The notes: generated by a model from the letters alone, not told the origin. Positions 7,257 to 16,361 are shown, counted from the stretch's first letter. The stretch is 36,858 bases of DNA from Nonomuraea cypriaca (GCF_015645445.1 NZ_JADOGI010000100.1:1-36858), one strand, 5' to 3'. Numbers and translations are program-made.

Positions 7257-7275
7257 CGCTCGCCACCAGCGAGCG
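7257..7275 (-). terminator. Possible terminator of the MBL-TetR operon
   Basis: A stem with 7-bp arms (7257-7263 and 7269-7275) and a 5-nt loop lies 42 nt past the TetR stop. A second, looser inverted repeat with 8-bp arms (7172-7179 and 7194-7201) lies further on. Either may end the leftward transcript. No U tract. Confidence 0.4.
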
Positions 7276-7317
7276 ACCCACCGGAAGATTGCTGCGAGTA
7301 GTGGTCCCCCTGGGAGC

Positions 7318-7917
7318 TCAATGAACGGGTTCGCCGGTTGCCGGCGGGATTTCCTGGGCGATGATGGCCGCGAGCCGGGTGGCGGCTCTTCGGAGGGGGG
7401 TGGTGTCGCGTTGGACTCGCGCGAGCAGGAGCGCGCCCTCGACGGTGGACAGGATGAACTCCGCCAGGTCCGCGGCCGCGTCGCCGGGGATTCCGCGTTC
7501 TCGCAGGCGTGCCGCGATGAGGGTGATCCAGTGCTGGTAGCCGTTGGCGCAGGCGGCTTGGACCTGGTCGCTGTCGGCGGCGACCTCCAGGGCGACGGTG
7601 GCCAGCGGGCAGCCGTCGCGGAAGTCCGACTGCCGCAGCATGGTGCCGAGCAGGTCGGTGACGGCGTGCGCGGATGCGGCGGGGTCGGCCTGGGCAAGAG
7701 CCGCGTCGATGGCCTGACCCCATTGGTCGGCGGCCCGGCTGACCGTTTCGACGGCGAGTTCTTCCTTGCCGCCGGGGAAGTGGAAGTAGAGCGTTCCCTT
7801 GGGCGCTCCCGCTTCCGACAGGATCTGGTTGACCCCCGTGGCGTGGTAGCCCTGCCGCTGGAACAGGACTTGGGCGGCGTCCAGGATTCGTTGTCTGGTC
7901 TGACCTCGTGGTGCCAT
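7318..7917 (-). CDS. TetR-family regulator, LmrA/YxaF-like
   Basis: This 199-residue protein has a TetR N-terminal domain (TRQRILDAAQVLFQRQGYHATGVNQILSEAGAPKGTLYFHFPGGKEEL, about residues 7-53) in the form GVNQIL.AGAPKGTLYFHFPGGK typical of the LmrA/YxaF branch, followed by a ligand-binding domain containing CPLATVALE. Relatives repress multidrug exporters or neighbouring enzymes and release DNA on binding flavonoids or antibiotics. It is 3 bp downstream of the MBL-fold gene, so the pair is co-transcribed. An operator-like palindrome resembling the AGACC-centred LmrA/YxaF site lies ahead of the operon, which suggests autoregulation. Confidence 0.9.
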   Translation of the reverse strand: MAPRGQTRQRILDAAQVLFQRQGYHATGVNQILSEAGAPKGTLYFHFPGGKEELAVETVSRAADQWGQAIDAALAQADPAASAHAVTDLLGTMLRQSDFRDGCPLATVALEVAADSDQVQAACANGYQHWITLIAARLRERGIPGDAAADLAEFILSTVEGALLLARVQRDTTPLRRAATRLAAIIAQEIPPATGEPVH

Positions 7918-7920
7918 GGG

Positions 7921-8781
7921 TCACCCCGCCGCAGGCCGGGTGGGTGTGTACGCGGATTGGGCGCGGTCGAGCTCCACCTCGTCGTGCGCGCAGAAGACGT
8001 CCACGTCACCGGTGAGCGTGAGTTCGTTGAGCCTTCGCAGGTTGTGGATGCATGCGGAACGGTCAGCCTGCATGAAGCTCTGGAACGCCTTGGTGGCCGG
8101 TGGGCAGGAGGGATCGCGTTCCATCTGGGCGTGGGAGAAGTAGGCGTCTCCGGCATGCAGCAGCCAGCGCTTCGAGCCGCCGTCGGTGTGGCCGATGTCG
8201 ACGGCGACGCCGGCGTGACCACGTGTGTGCCCGGCCAGCGGCACGAGCAGGATCGATGAGGGCAGTCCCGGCAGATCACGGACCGCGGAGAATCCGAACC
8301 AGTCGTCACCGGTCGTGGTGTGCGGAACCCAGTCGGGGCCGTGCGCCCAGTGCGCGGCGTGGTAGCGGAAACGTTCCAGCGCGCTGAGAGGGCGCTGCGC
8401 GGCCTCCAGTTCCGCGGCGTAGACGTGGACCTTGGCGTGCGGGAAGTCTCCCAGGCCGCCCGCGTGATCGACGTCCAGGTGGGTCAGCACGATGTGCCTG
8501 ACGTCGCCCAACTCGTAGCCGAGTCGGACCACCTGGTGGGCGGCGGTCTCTTCGGCGGCCAGCACGGGCCTGGACAGCCGCCGGAACATCGGGCTCACCC
8601 GCTCCGGGTTGCGTACGTCGCCGAGCCCGAACCCGGTGTCGACCAGGACGAGCCCTTCGCCGGTCTCGACAAGGAGGCAGTGGCACACGTTCCGCGCGCT
8701 GGTCAGCGGGCTGCCGGTGCCGCTGACCAGCCGCCCGCCGAAGGGACGCATGGTCCCGCAGTTCAGATGACGAATCCTCAT
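7921..8781 (-). CDS. MBL-fold metallohydrolase (lactonase-like)
   Basis: A 286-residue metallo-beta-lactamase-fold hydrolase. The metal motif is HLDVDHAGG (101-109), a common HxDxDH variant of HxHxDH. The further ligands appear as GHTRGH near residue 190 and LLHAGDAYF near 213, with a late His in FCAHDEVE. It is most like the AttM/AHL-lactonase and related small-molecule hydrolases. The substrate cannot be read from sequence. It is the first gene of an operon with an LmrA/YxaF-type TetR, which suggests induction by the compound it acts on or by a related toxin. Confidence 0.85.
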   Translation of the reverse strand: MRIRHLNCGTMRPFGGRLVSGTGSPLTSARNVCHCLLVETGEGLVLVDTGFGLGDVRNPERVSPMFRRLSRPVLAAEETAAHQVVRLGYELGDVRHIVLTHLDVDHAGGLGDFPHAKVHVYAAELEAAQRPLSALERFRYHAAHWAHGPDWVPHTTTGDDWFGFSAVRDLPGLPSSILLVPLAGHTRGHAGVAVDIGHTDGGSKRWLLHAGDAYFSHAQMERDPSCPPATKAFQSFMQADRSACIHNLRRLNELTLTGDVDVFCAHDEVELDRAQSAYTPTRPAAG

Positions 8782-8793
8782 GGGCCAAAATCT

Positions 8794-8818
8794 ACAGACT
8801 GGTCTAGTAAATTACTAG
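8794..8818. promoter_or_regulatory. Operator palindromes upstream of the MBL-TetR operon
   Basis: Two overlapping palindromes lie 15-37 bp before the MBL start: AGACTGGTCT (8796-8805), and CTAGTAA-A-TTACTAG (8804-8818, perfect 7-bp arms). The first reads AGACCAGTCT in the gene direction, close to the AGACC(A/G)GTC core known for LmrA/YxaF regulators. A site here would cover the promoter. The TetR encoded in this operon is the expected binder. Confidence 0.55.
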
Positions 8819-8999
8819 CCCTCAACGCTGTCGACCGGCGGTCGGGCTTGGCGGTGTCCGGAGGATGGACTCGGCGGCCGTTTAGAGAACATCACCCCAC
8901 TAATTGGACAATTCACGCGTCGATGCGGGCCGCCGTTCCGTGGCCGCCTCTATGGTCTGCGTTGGTTTTGGACGCCGATCTAGGAGGATGAAGCGCCAG

Positions 9000-10847
9000 A
9001 TGGCGGCGAATGAGGTCACCCGTCGACGGGTGTTGGGCACCGGGCTGGGAGTCGGCATCGCGGCGGCCATCGGGCCGCTGAAGGCAGCGAGCGCGATCGC
9101 GGAGGCATCGGCGCCACGACGCCTCGGAGCCGTTCCTGTGAGCATGTCATTGCACACCCACTCCTCTTTCAGCGAGGGCGGCAGCTGGGCCGGAGGCGGG
9201 GGCGGGGCCAGCATGATGGCCCAGTTGGATCAGGCCATGAAGGCCGGCATCGACGTGGTCTGGTGGAGCGATCACGACTGGCGGATGTCGGCGTACGGCT
9301 ATTACGACAACATCGCCTTCGACGGCACCGACGAAGACGGTGGCCTGCAGTGGGTCGTGGAGAACAGCGGCACCGTCACCGACGCCCAGCACGCGTTCGT
9401 CGACGACCCTCACAGCCCCGATGAAGCGGGCAAGGCGATGCGCGTGGCCGCGACGGGCCCCGCCGCCGAGTGGGGTGTCTCTTACCTGTGGGCGAACACC
9501 GGCAACAGCTTCTATTCCACCAACCTCTCCGACACCACGCTCGAGATCGACGTGCTCGGTGAGCAGATCGGCCCGGACGCGGAAATCGTCGTCCAGGTCG
9601 AGACGTCTTTCCGGCCGGAGACCGCCGGCCGCCCCAAGGGCGTCTACGTTCTGGAATATCGCCTCGGCACAGAAACGTCCCGCCGGTTGGAGACACCGCT
9701 GACCGGTGTCGTGACCACCACGTCGACCGGCGAGTGGCAGACGCTGAGAATGAACCTGCTCGACGACGTCAAGGCGTTCTGGCCAGACCTGATCGCCGAG
9801 GACTCCGGGCTGGCCCGGCTGCGTTTCGGAGCGCGGGCCCGCGACAACGCGACCGCCCAGGGCGTGTTCGACCGTCTCCGCATCGACCGTGCCCGCGACC
9901 GCACCGGTGATCCGCTGAAGTGGCCGGTGAAGCACCAGCGTGAGCTCATGCGACGCCTGTCCAAGCGGTATCCGACGGTGACGCAACTGCTGTCCAGCGA
10001 GGTGTCGATGATCCGGCACATGAACGTCTACATGGAGGACTTCGAGCTCTACCCGTACCCGGACCGGGGGAAGGCTCCCGTTCTGGACAACAGCATCGAA
10101 GGCATCGAGAAGGTCGTGAAGTGGTACCACGACCGTGGCGCGTTGGTCCAGTACAACCACCCGCCCATCAACCACGCCGAACTCGTCGCGACCCGCGCGC
10201 TGGGAACCGACCTGATGGAGGTCTGCGACGCCACGGGCAACCTCACCGTCACCACAACCCGGCTCACCCAGTACGACGTCGCCGCCCGCAACGCGATCTT
10301 CCTCACCGCGACGAGCCAGATCGACGACCACGCGGGGCAGAACTGGATCGGCCAACCCCATCTCTTCGCCACCTCGCTCTGGGCGCACTCGAAGAGCGCG
10401 GGCAACCTGCTCCGGGCGATGGCCTCCGGGCAGGCGTGGTTCCAGCACCAGAGGCTGTGGCCAACGGGGCAGATCGACATGACGGTCGGCCACAAGCGGG
10501 CCATGGGAGCGGTCATCCGGACCGATGCCACCAGCGTTCCCGTCGACCTCTTCGTGGGCAACCTGCCCGCGGACGCCACCGTTCAGGTCGTGGTCGGCGT
10601 GTGCGACCGCAAGGGCGACACCACGCCTGCGGTCGAGAAGCACCCCTATCCGGCCTCCGCCTTCGCGGAGGGAACGATGCGATTCCCCCTCGACCGGCAG
10701 AACGGCCGGTATCTGCGCGTAGAGGTCCACGACTCCTCCGGTGCGCTCCTGGGGGCCGGAAATCCGCTGTGGCTGCTGCCGGCCGGCGAGGACATCGAGA
10801 TCCCCAAGGCCCGCAGGCTCACCCTGACCCCCGCCGACCTCAAGTGA
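9000..10847 (+). CDS. Tat-exported CehA/McbA-type PHP-domain metallohydrolase
   Basis: The protein starts with a twin-arginine signal (NEVTRRRVLGTG, residues 5-15, then a hydrophobic stretch), so it is probably exported folded with metal. The mature part opens with the PHP first metal motif LHTHSSFSEG (51-60) and SDHD (90-93). Later conserved pieces are VQYNHPPINH near residue 385, DLMEVCD near 405 and LTATSQIDDHAGQNW near 437. CehA/McbA enzymes hydrolyse esters such as carbamates. The N-terminus could be at 8904, 8988 or 9000; 9000 is taken because AGGAGG (8982-8987) abuts the ATG at 8988 and leaves 12 nt before 9000. A long insert (residues about 125-300) separates metal motifs and looks like a beta-sandwich. 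Substrate unknown. Confidence 0.8.
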   Translation: MAANEVTRRRVLGTGLGVGIAAAIGPLKAASAIAEASAPRRLGAVPVSMSLHTHSSFSEGGSWAGGGGGASMMAQLDQAMKAGIDVVWWSDHDWRMSAYGYYDNIAFDGTDEDGGLQWVVENSGTVTDAQHAFVDDPHSPDEAGKAMRVAATGPAAEWGVSYLWANTGNSFYSTNLSDTTLEIDVLGEQIGPDAEIVVQVETSFRPETAGRPKGVYVLEYRLGTETSRRLETPLTGVVTTTSTGEWQTLRMNLLDDVKAFWPDLIAEDSGLARLRFGARARDNATAQGVFDRLRIDRARDRTGDPLKWPVKHQRELMRRLSKRYPTVTQLLSSEVSMIRHMNVYMEDFELYPYPDRGKAPVLDNSIEGIEKVVKWYHDRGALVQYNHPPINHAELVATRALGTDLMEVCDATGNLTVTTTRLTQYDVAARNAIFLTATSQIDDHAGQNWIGQPHLFATSLWAHSKSAGNLLRAMASGQAWFQHQRLWPTGQIDMTVGHKRAMGAVIRTDATSVPVDLFVGNLPADATVQVVVGVCDRKGDTTPAVEKHPYPASAFAEGTMRFPLDRQNGRYLRVEVHDSSGALLGAGNPLWLLPAGEDIEIPKARRLTLTPADLK

Positions 10848-10866
10848 CGCCGCGCGGTGCAGGCCG

Positions 10867-11058
10867 CTGATCGACCCGCGTCCTTCGCACGAGCTCGGCG
10901 CGCTGGTGGAGGTGATCTACGACCCGGCGGACCCGCGGGAGGTCAGGACCGACGACGGCGCGCGCGGCCGGCGCGCCCTGACGGGGCCGTTGCTGATCGG
11001 CATGGGCGCGCTGTACGCCGTCGGCGCCGCCGTCGCGATCCTCACCATCCGCTCCTGA
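10867..11058 (+). pseudogene. DUF3592-like C-terminal remnant
   Basis: A frame without a good start directly follows the PHP gene and ends at TGA 11056-11058. Its product includes ELGALVEVIYDPADPRE, the pattern (V-YDPADP) typical of DUF3592 membrane proteins, then a single hydrophobic helix (PLLIGMGALYAVGAAVAI). DUF3592 proteins are about 130-150 residues with an N-terminal helix; here only about 63 residues remain and the N-terminal half is absent. It is most likely the tail of a gene truncated by the event that placed the PHP gene here. A short gene using an internal GTG (10903) cannot be excluded. Confidence 0.45.
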
Positions 11059-11094
11059 CCATCGGCCACGGAGTCCCCAGCACGTGGCAGGCGA

Positions 11095-11376
11095 TCAAGG
11101 GTTGGGTCTCTGCCATGTGTCGAACTGGCGGGTGGGCTGGTCCATGAATGCCCTGAGCTGCTTCATCCTGTTCACGCAGTCCGGGCAGACGTGTTCCTTG
11201 ACCGATCTGGCGGTGGCTTCCGGTGTCGGCTCACGGAAGGAACCTGACACCGTCATGCCCAGCGGAAGGTTGGTCTCGGGGTCCATCATGACCGTCATGA
11301 CACTCGCCGGGGTGAAACTGAAGGTGCGCTTACACAGGTGACATCCGCCGATTGTGGTGATCTGCTCGTCTTCCAT
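11095..11376 (-). CDS. Small zinc-ribbon-like conserved hypothetical protein
   Basis: A 93-residue protein with two CxxC knuckles, CHLC near residue 12 and CPDC near 64, that can bind one Zn. Between them is a conserved-looking MMDPETNLPLGMTV and EPTPEA segment, a pattern I recall from actinobacterial hypothetical proteins. The ATG at 11376 (MEDEQ) is used rather than 11409 because the purine-rich GGAGGGAGG lies between them, 12 nt before 11376. It is transcribed leftward on its own; no partner is evident. Function unknown; a role in binding another protein or RNA is only a guess. Confidence 0.65.
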   Translation of the reverse strand: MEDEQITTIGGCHLCKRTFSFTPASVMTVMMDPETNLPLGMTVSGSFREPTPEATARSVKEHVCPDCVNRMKQLRAFMDQPTRQFDTWQRPNP

Positions 11377-11431
11377 AAAGCGTCCGCCTCCCTCCATCGC
11401 ACCGTACAACCCGGCCCACCCGTACGGCGGG

Positions 11432-12226
11432 TCAGGCGAGGGTTTCGCCGCCGTCGACGGTGATGACCTGGCCGGTCATGTAGGGGTTGGCCATGAGGAA
11501 GAGGGCCGTGGCGGCGGCTTCCTCGGCGGTGCCGAAGCGGCCGAGGGGAGCGGTCGACCCGGCGGTGGCGACCGCGTCGTCGGAGTCCAGCCCCGGCAGC
11601 GAGCGCAGGAGTGGGGTGTCGATCCGGCCGTAGCGGACGGCGTTCACGCGCAGCCGCGCGGGGGCGAGCTCCACGGCGAGGGCCCTGGTGAGGGTCTCCA
11701 CGGCACCGGTGACCGACAGCGGGGCGGTCATTCCTGGAGCGGGTCGGACCACGAGGATCCCCGAGCTGAACGTGAGTGAGCCGCCGGCGGGAAGCCGCGT
11801 CGCCGCCGCGCGGGCGACGGCGAAGGACGCCAACAGGCGGGAGTCGAAGGCCGCGCGGATGTCGTCGGCCGACAGCCCGGTCAGGGGGCCGGCGCCGCTC
11901 AGGCCGCCCGCGGTGACGAACACATGGTCGACGTGACCCGCCCTGTCGAAGGCCTCGGCGAGGGTCCGCTCGTCTCCCCCGTCGCCGGACACGTCCAGCA
12001 CGGCGTCGTCGGAATCCTCGGCCGGGCGCGCGCTTCGCAACCGGGAGACGGCGGCCTTCAGCCGGTCGGAGTCGCGGCCGACCAGCACGACGTGGGCGCC
12101 GACCGAACGCAGCAGGACACCCGCCGCCAGCCCGATGCCCGAGCTTCCGCCGATGAGGACGGCGGTCGTGCCGGAGAGTGCGCTGGGCAGGGGCGAACGA
12201 ACGGGGATGGGAGTCGCAGCGCTCAT
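11432..12226 (-). CDS. SDR-family protein lacking the YxxxK catalytic pair
   Basis: A 264-residue short-chain dehydrogenase-like protein. The cofactor motif GGSSGIG (26-32), VTAGG (104-108), SSGI (154-157) and C-terminal RVNAVRYGRIDTPL and TGQVITVDGG are in place. The usual YxxxK is replaced by PLSVT (169-173), so the general-acid Tyr and the Lys are both missing. Some atypical SDRs with a Pro-Gly before a GAxE helix share this, so it may be a subfamily trait rather than decay. It is divergent from a TetR gene with two similar operator sites between them, which makes it the likely regulated target. The start at 12226 has AAAGG 8 nt upstream. Confidence 0.82.
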   Translation of the reverse strand: MSAATPIPVRSPLPSALSGTTAVLIGGSSGIGLAAGVLLRSVGAHVVLVGRDSDRLKAAVSRLRSARPAEDSDDAVLDVSGDGGDERTLAEAFDRAGHVDHVFVTAGGLSGAGPLTGLSADDIRAAFDSRLLASFAVARAAATRLPAGGSLTFSSGILVVRPAPGMTAPLSVTGAVETLTRALAVELAPARLRVNAVRYGRIDTPLLRSLPGLDSDDAVATAGSTAPLGRFGTAEEAAATALFLMANPYMTGQVITVDGGETLA

Positions 12227-12246
12227 GGGAGAGCCTTTCGAGAAAT

Positions 12247-12317
12247 AAACCATCTGGTTGTTTTATTGCTGTCCTAGATACTGCCGCCTGGACGGAGAAC
12301 AGTCAACCGGATGGTTT
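12247..12317. promoter_or_regulatory. Paired TetR operator sites in the SDR/TetR divergent region
   Basis: Two nearly identical 14-bp sites lie in opposite orientation: AAACCATCTGGTTG (12247-12260) and, on the minus strand, AAACCATCCGGTTG (12317-12304). Each is a partial palindrome (AACCA..TGGTT type). One lies close to the SDR start and the other just before the TetR ATG. Binding by the adjacent TetR protein with autoregulation and repression of the SDR is inferred. Confidence 0.65.
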
Positions 12318-12327
12318 AATTTCGTTC

Positions 12328-12924
12328 ATGGCCTATGACGCGGAGGACACCAGACGGCGGATCTTCGACGCCGCCGCCGCCGAGTTCGCCGAGCACGGTC
12401 TGGCGGGAGCCAGGGTCGACCGGATCGCGACGGCCGCCAGGGCCAACAAGCAGGCCATCTACCTGTATTACGGGAGCAAGGAGAAGCTGTTCACCGCCAT
12501 CCTGCGAGCGAAGCTGGAGGAGATCCACGTCTCCGTCAACATCGATGCCGACGCGGTGGCCGAGTCGGCCGCGCAGATCTTCGACTGGCACCAGGAGCAC
12601 CCGGAGCTGATCAGGCTGCTGCTGTGGGAGGCGCTGGAGGCGTGCGACGAACCCGGCGAGAGCGAGCGGGAGCGCCGTGACGGTTTCCGCGAGAAGGTTC
12701 ACCAACTCGTGGACGGAGGCGTGGCGCATCACCTTCCCGAGGACGCCCGCGTACATGCCGCCCAGGACCTGTTGTTCACCGTCATGGGGCTGATCGCCTG
12801 GAACTTCGCGGTGCCCAGGATGTGCCGCATCGTCCTGGACGAGAAGACCGACCAGGCCGCCTTGGCCCGCCGCCGCCAGACAGTGATCGAAGTCGCTCGC
12901 AGACTCGCCGCCGCCCCGGAGTGA
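12328..12924 (+). CDS. TetR-family transcriptional regulator
   Basis: A 198-residue TetR repressor: DTRRRIFDAAAAEFAEHGLAGARVDRIATAARANKQAIYLYYGSKEKLF (about residues 7-55) is the DNA-binding domain, followed by a helical ligand domain (DWHQEHPELIRLLLWEALE). The ATG at 12328 lies 10 bp after the second operator site; no strong Shine-Dalgarno is visible, so a leaderless or short-leader message is likely. It is divergent from an SDR gene, its likely target. Inducer unknown. Confidence 0.92.
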   Translation: MAYDAEDTRRRIFDAAAAEFAEHGLAGARVDRIATAARANKQAIYLYYGSKEKLFTAILRAKLEEIHVSVNIDADAVAESAAQIFDWHQEHPELIRLLLWEALEACDEPGESERERRDGFREKVHQLVDGGVAHHLPEDARVHAAQDLLFTVMGLIAWNFAVPRMCRIVLDEKTDQAALARRRQTVIEVARRLAAAPE

Positions 12925-13020
12925 CACGGCACCGGCTCGACGTCAGCCGCGCCACGATCCACCGCCAACTGGACCCCGGCAAGCCGGGCTCTGGCCGTAG
13001 TGTTCGGTTACCTGGAACGG

Positions 13021-16000
13021 ATGTACGACACAATTACGGATGTGCGAGTCGAATTGCTCGGACCGTTCGAGGTCCGGAACCGTGATGGGACCGTGGTGGA
13101 GGTTCCTGGGATTCGGCTGCGCGCGCTGCTCGCTGCGCTCGCCATCGAACCTGGCCGGATCGTCACGCGTGCGAGGCTGGTGGACTGGATTTGGGGACAA
13201 CGGCCGCCCGCGGACGAAGTGAATGCCTTGCAGGCGTTGGTGTCCAGGCTGCGCAGGGTGTTGCCGGACGGTCTGATCGAGGCGGATTCCGGCGGGTACC
13301 GGCTGGCCGTGTCTCCTGATGCCGTGGACGTGTGCCGGTTCGAGCGCCTGGTCGGTCAGGCCCGTGCCGCCGAGCCTGCGGCGCGGGCGGATCTGCTGCG
13401 CTCGGCCCTGGCATTGTGGCGCGGTACGGCCATGGCGGACATCGCACTGCGAGACAGCGATGCGTTCGACGCCGCGGTCACCCGTCTGGACGAACTCCAC
13501 GTCGCCGCGCTCGGGGATCGGGTGGATGCGGATGTTCGCCTCGGCCGTGGCTCGGAGTTGGTCTCCGAGCTGACCGAACTGGTTGCCACGTATCCGCTGC
13601 GGGAGGGGTTCGTGGCGGCCTTGATGCGAGGGCTCGCTGAGGCGGGGCGTGGGACCGAGGCGTTGACCGTCTACCAGCGGACGCGCGAGCGGCTCGCTGA
13701 GGAGCTGGGCACCGATCCATCGGCCGAGCTCTCCGCGTTGCACACCGCGTTGCTGCGTGGCGAGCTGGGCGAGCGGGCGGAGAACCGCAGGACGAACCTG
13801 CGCGCCGAGCTGACGAGTTTCGTCGGCAAGGACGATGACATCTCCGCGATCGCCGGTCTGGCCGTCAAGCACCGGCTGGTCACCTTGACGGGGGCCGGTG
13901 GCTCCGGCAAGACAAGGCTGGCCACGGAGACCGCGCGGACGATGCTCGCCGAGCTGCCGGATGGGGCGTGGCTGGTCGAATTGGCCTCGGTGCGGGCGGG
14001 CGGTGAGCTGGCGCAGGCCGCTCTTACCGCGATCGGCCTGCGTGACCAGCCATTGCTCGGTGGTGCGCGGGGTGGGGAACCGATGGATCGGCTCATCACC
14101 GCGGTCCGGGAGCGCGCGATCTTGCTGATTCTGGACAACTGCGAGCACGTGATCGAGGCGGCCGCGGCTTTCGCGGATCGGCTTCTGGGGGAGTGCCGGA
14201 GGCTGCGGATTCTGGCCACGAGCAGGGAACCGCTCGGCATCACCGGGGAGGTGCTGTGGCAGGTCGAGCCACTCGCGCTGCCCGCGAAGGGAGCGGACCC
14301 CTCCGACGTCGGGTCCTCGCCCGCGGTGCGGCTGCTGCGGGACCGCGCGGGTTTGGTGCGCAAGGACATCGGCTCCGATGCGCACGCCTTGCCGGCCATG
14401 GCGCGGATCTGCCGGGCGCTCGACGGGATGCCGCTGGCGATCGAACTGGCCGCGGCACGGCTGCGTACCATGTCCATCGATCAGCTGGCACATCGCCTCG
14501 ATGACCGATTCCGCCTGCTGACCAGCGGCAGCCGTACGGCGCTTCCCCGGCACAAGACGCTGCGCGCGGTCGTGGACTGGAGCTGGGACCTGTTGACCGA
14601 GGCCGAACGCAGCGTGCTGCGGCGGCTCTCGGTGTTCTCCGGCGGGGCGAGCCTGGAAGCGGCGGAACGGGTGTGCGGGGACGAGACGTTCGCCGGGGAG
14701 CAGGTGCTCGACGTGCTGACCGCGTTGATCGAGAAGTCGCTGCTGCTCGCCGACGGCGAGGGCACGCCGCGCTACCGGATGCTCAACACCATCAGGGAGT
14801 ACGCGGCGCACCGGCTCGCCGAAGCCGGGGAGACCGAGGCGGCGCGCCGGGCGCACCTCGCCTACTTCACCGAGCTGGCCGAGACCGCCGAGCCGCACCT
14901 GCGCCGGGCCGAGCAGCTGGAGTGGCTGTCCACGCTCGAGGCCGAGCACGACAACATCAGTGCGGCCCTACGCGGGGCGATCGCCGAGGAATGGGCCCAG
15001 GAGGCGATGCGGCTGGTCGGGGCGGTGGGCTGGTACTGGTTCCTCAGTGGGCGCAAGGCTGAGGGCACCGAGTTGAGCATCGCGGCGGCCTCGCTGCACG
15101 GTGAGGCGTCCGATGAGGTGCGGGCGATGGCGTACACCATCGTGGCAGTGCTCGTGACCTCCTGGCCCGGCCGCGATCAGTATCAGGCGCGGGAGTGGAT
15201 CCTCGAGGCGCACCGGTTCACCCAGCGCAGCGGGTATCGCCACCCGGTGCTCGGGTTCGTCGGGCCGCTGGAGCGGATGCTGCGGGAGCCGACGGAGTTC
15301 CTGCCCGCGTTCGAGCCGCTCATCGCCGACGACGATCCATGGGTGCGTGCGCAGGCCAGGCTCACTCGTGGCCGACTGCGGCTCACGCTCGGCCGCGACG
15401 AGACCGACGTGGACATCGACATCGAGATCGCCCTTGCCGAGTTCCGCACGCTGGGTGACCGGTGGGGGATCTCGATGGCGCTGACCTTCCTGGCCGATCG
15501 GCTCGCCATGCGCGGCGAGTTCGCACGCGCGTGTGAGCACTACGAAGAGGCGGTCTCCGCGTTGCCCGCGGTAGGCGCGACCGAGGACGCGGTCGGCTTG
15601 CGGGCGCGGCAGGGTCAGCTGTACTGGCTGCTCGGCGATGAGCGATCCAGCACGTCCGCCATGGCAGAAGCGCAGCGGGGCGCGGGCGGGATCACCTGGC
15701 CGGACGTGCTTGCCGAGCTGGCGCTTTCGAAGGCGCAGCTGGCGCGCTGGCGCGGCGAGCCGGACAAGGCACACCAGCACCTGGCCACGGTGCGGGCGCT
15801 GGCGGGCAACGCGGAACTGAGCGACATGGTCCGCGCCAGGACTATGGACCTGTACGGCTACCTCACCGAGGATCTCGAGAAGGCCCGCGCGCATCGGAGC
15901 GAGGCGCTCCGCGCGGCTGCGGAGGTGACGTATCCGCCGCTGATCGCCGAGGTGTTGATCGGGATCGCGGATCTCGCGCTGCGCCAGGGACAGTACGAGC

Positions 16001-16185
16001 AGGCCGCGCGATTGCTCGCGGCGAGCGACGGCGTGCGCGGTACGCCGGACCGTTCACAGCCGGACTTTTCCAGGATCACCGCGGAAACGCGGAATCGCCT
16101 CGGTGAAACCGTGTTCATCGAGGCGACCCGCGACGGACAGCGGCAGGACTGGCGCGAGCTGGCCGAGATCACGCTCGCTTCGTGA
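13021..16185 (+). CDS. AfsR/SARP-type regulator with NB-ARC ATPase and TPR-like C-terminus
   Basis: About 1054 residues. Order: OmpR-like winged helix (RVELLGPFEVRN to VWGQRPP-like IWGQRPP, about 8-90), bacterial transcriptional activation domain (DVCRFERLVGQAR to LGTDPSAELSALH, about 95-245), linker RTNLRAELTSFVGKD, NB-ARC with Walker A GAGGSGKT (about 290) and Walker B LLILDNCEH (about 370), then helical repeats. SARP proteins activate antibiotic clusters; the ATPase and TPR parts gate this. The ATG at 13021 and a GTG at 13042 (VRVELLG) are both possible starts; the second gives the more typical SARP N-terminus. It is not adjacent to the NRPS/PKS operon but is the nearest pathway-type regulator in the window, so a link is only suggested. 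Confidence 0.9.
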   Translation: MYDTITDVRVELLGPFEVRNRDGTVVEVPGIRLRALLAALAIEPGRIVTRARLVDWIWGQRPPADEVNALQALVSRLRRVLPDGLIEADSGGYRLAVSPDAVDVCRFERLVGQARAAEPAARADLLRSALALWRGTAMADIALRDSDAFDAAVTRLDELHVAALGDRVDADVRLGRGSELVSELTELVATYPLREGFVAALMRGLAEAGRGTEALTVYQRTRERLAEELGTDPSAELSALHTALLRGELGERAENRRTNLRAELTSFVGKDDDISAIAGLAVKHRLVTLTGAGGSGKTRLATETARTMLAELPDGAWLVELASVRAGGELAQAALTAIGLRDQPLLGGARGGEPMDRLITAVRERAILLILDNCEHVIEAAAAFADRLLGECRRLRILATSREPLGITGEVLWQVEPLALPAKGADPSDVGSSPAVRLLRDRAGLVRKDIGSDAHALPAMARICRALDGMPLAIELAAARLRTMSIDQLAHRLDDRFRLLTSGSRTALPRHKTLRAVVDWSWDLLTEAERSVLRRLSVFSGGASLEAAERVCGDETFAGEQVLDVLTALIEKSLLLADGEGTPRYRMLNTIREYAAHRLAEAGETEAARRAHLAYFTELAETAEPHLRRAEQLEWLSTLEAEHDNISAALRGAIAEEWAQEAMRLVGAVGWYWFLSGRKAEGTELSIAAASLHGEASDEVRAMAYTIVAVLVTSWPGRDQYQAREWILEAHRFTQRSGYRHPVLGFVGPLERMLREPTEFLPAFEPLIADDDPWVRAQARLTRGRLRLTLGRDETDVDIDIEIALAEFRTLGDRWGISMALTFLADRLAMRGEFARACEHYEEAVSALPAVGATEDAVGLRARQGQLYWLLGDERSSTSAMAEAQRGAGGITWPDVLAELALSKAQLARWRGEPDKAHQHLATVRALAGNAELSDMVRARTMDLYGYLTEDLEKARAHRSEALRAAAEVTYPPLIAEVLIGIADLALRQGQYEQAARLLAASDGVRGTPDRSQPDFSRITAETRNRLGETVFIEATRDGQRQDWRELAEITLAS

Positions 16186-16361
16186 TCGTCGCGCGCGCCC
16201 ACAGGTAGCCGATCGCCAGTACCGTCAACGCGACGATGCCGATCACGCCGAGCCATTCCGGGAAACTCGCCTGGAACCCATCGGCAAGCCCTCGACGCGG
16301 CGGGCGGCGAAGTCCGGGAGCCGGAAGTGTGATGAGGGGTTCAATGTGTACGAGGACGACG

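Noticed and set aside
12943..14949. Minus-strand 668-residue ORF opposite the AfsR-type gene
   Set aside because: Antisense shadow rich in Arg, Gln and Gly; the opposite strand carries clear SARP and NB-ARC motifs.
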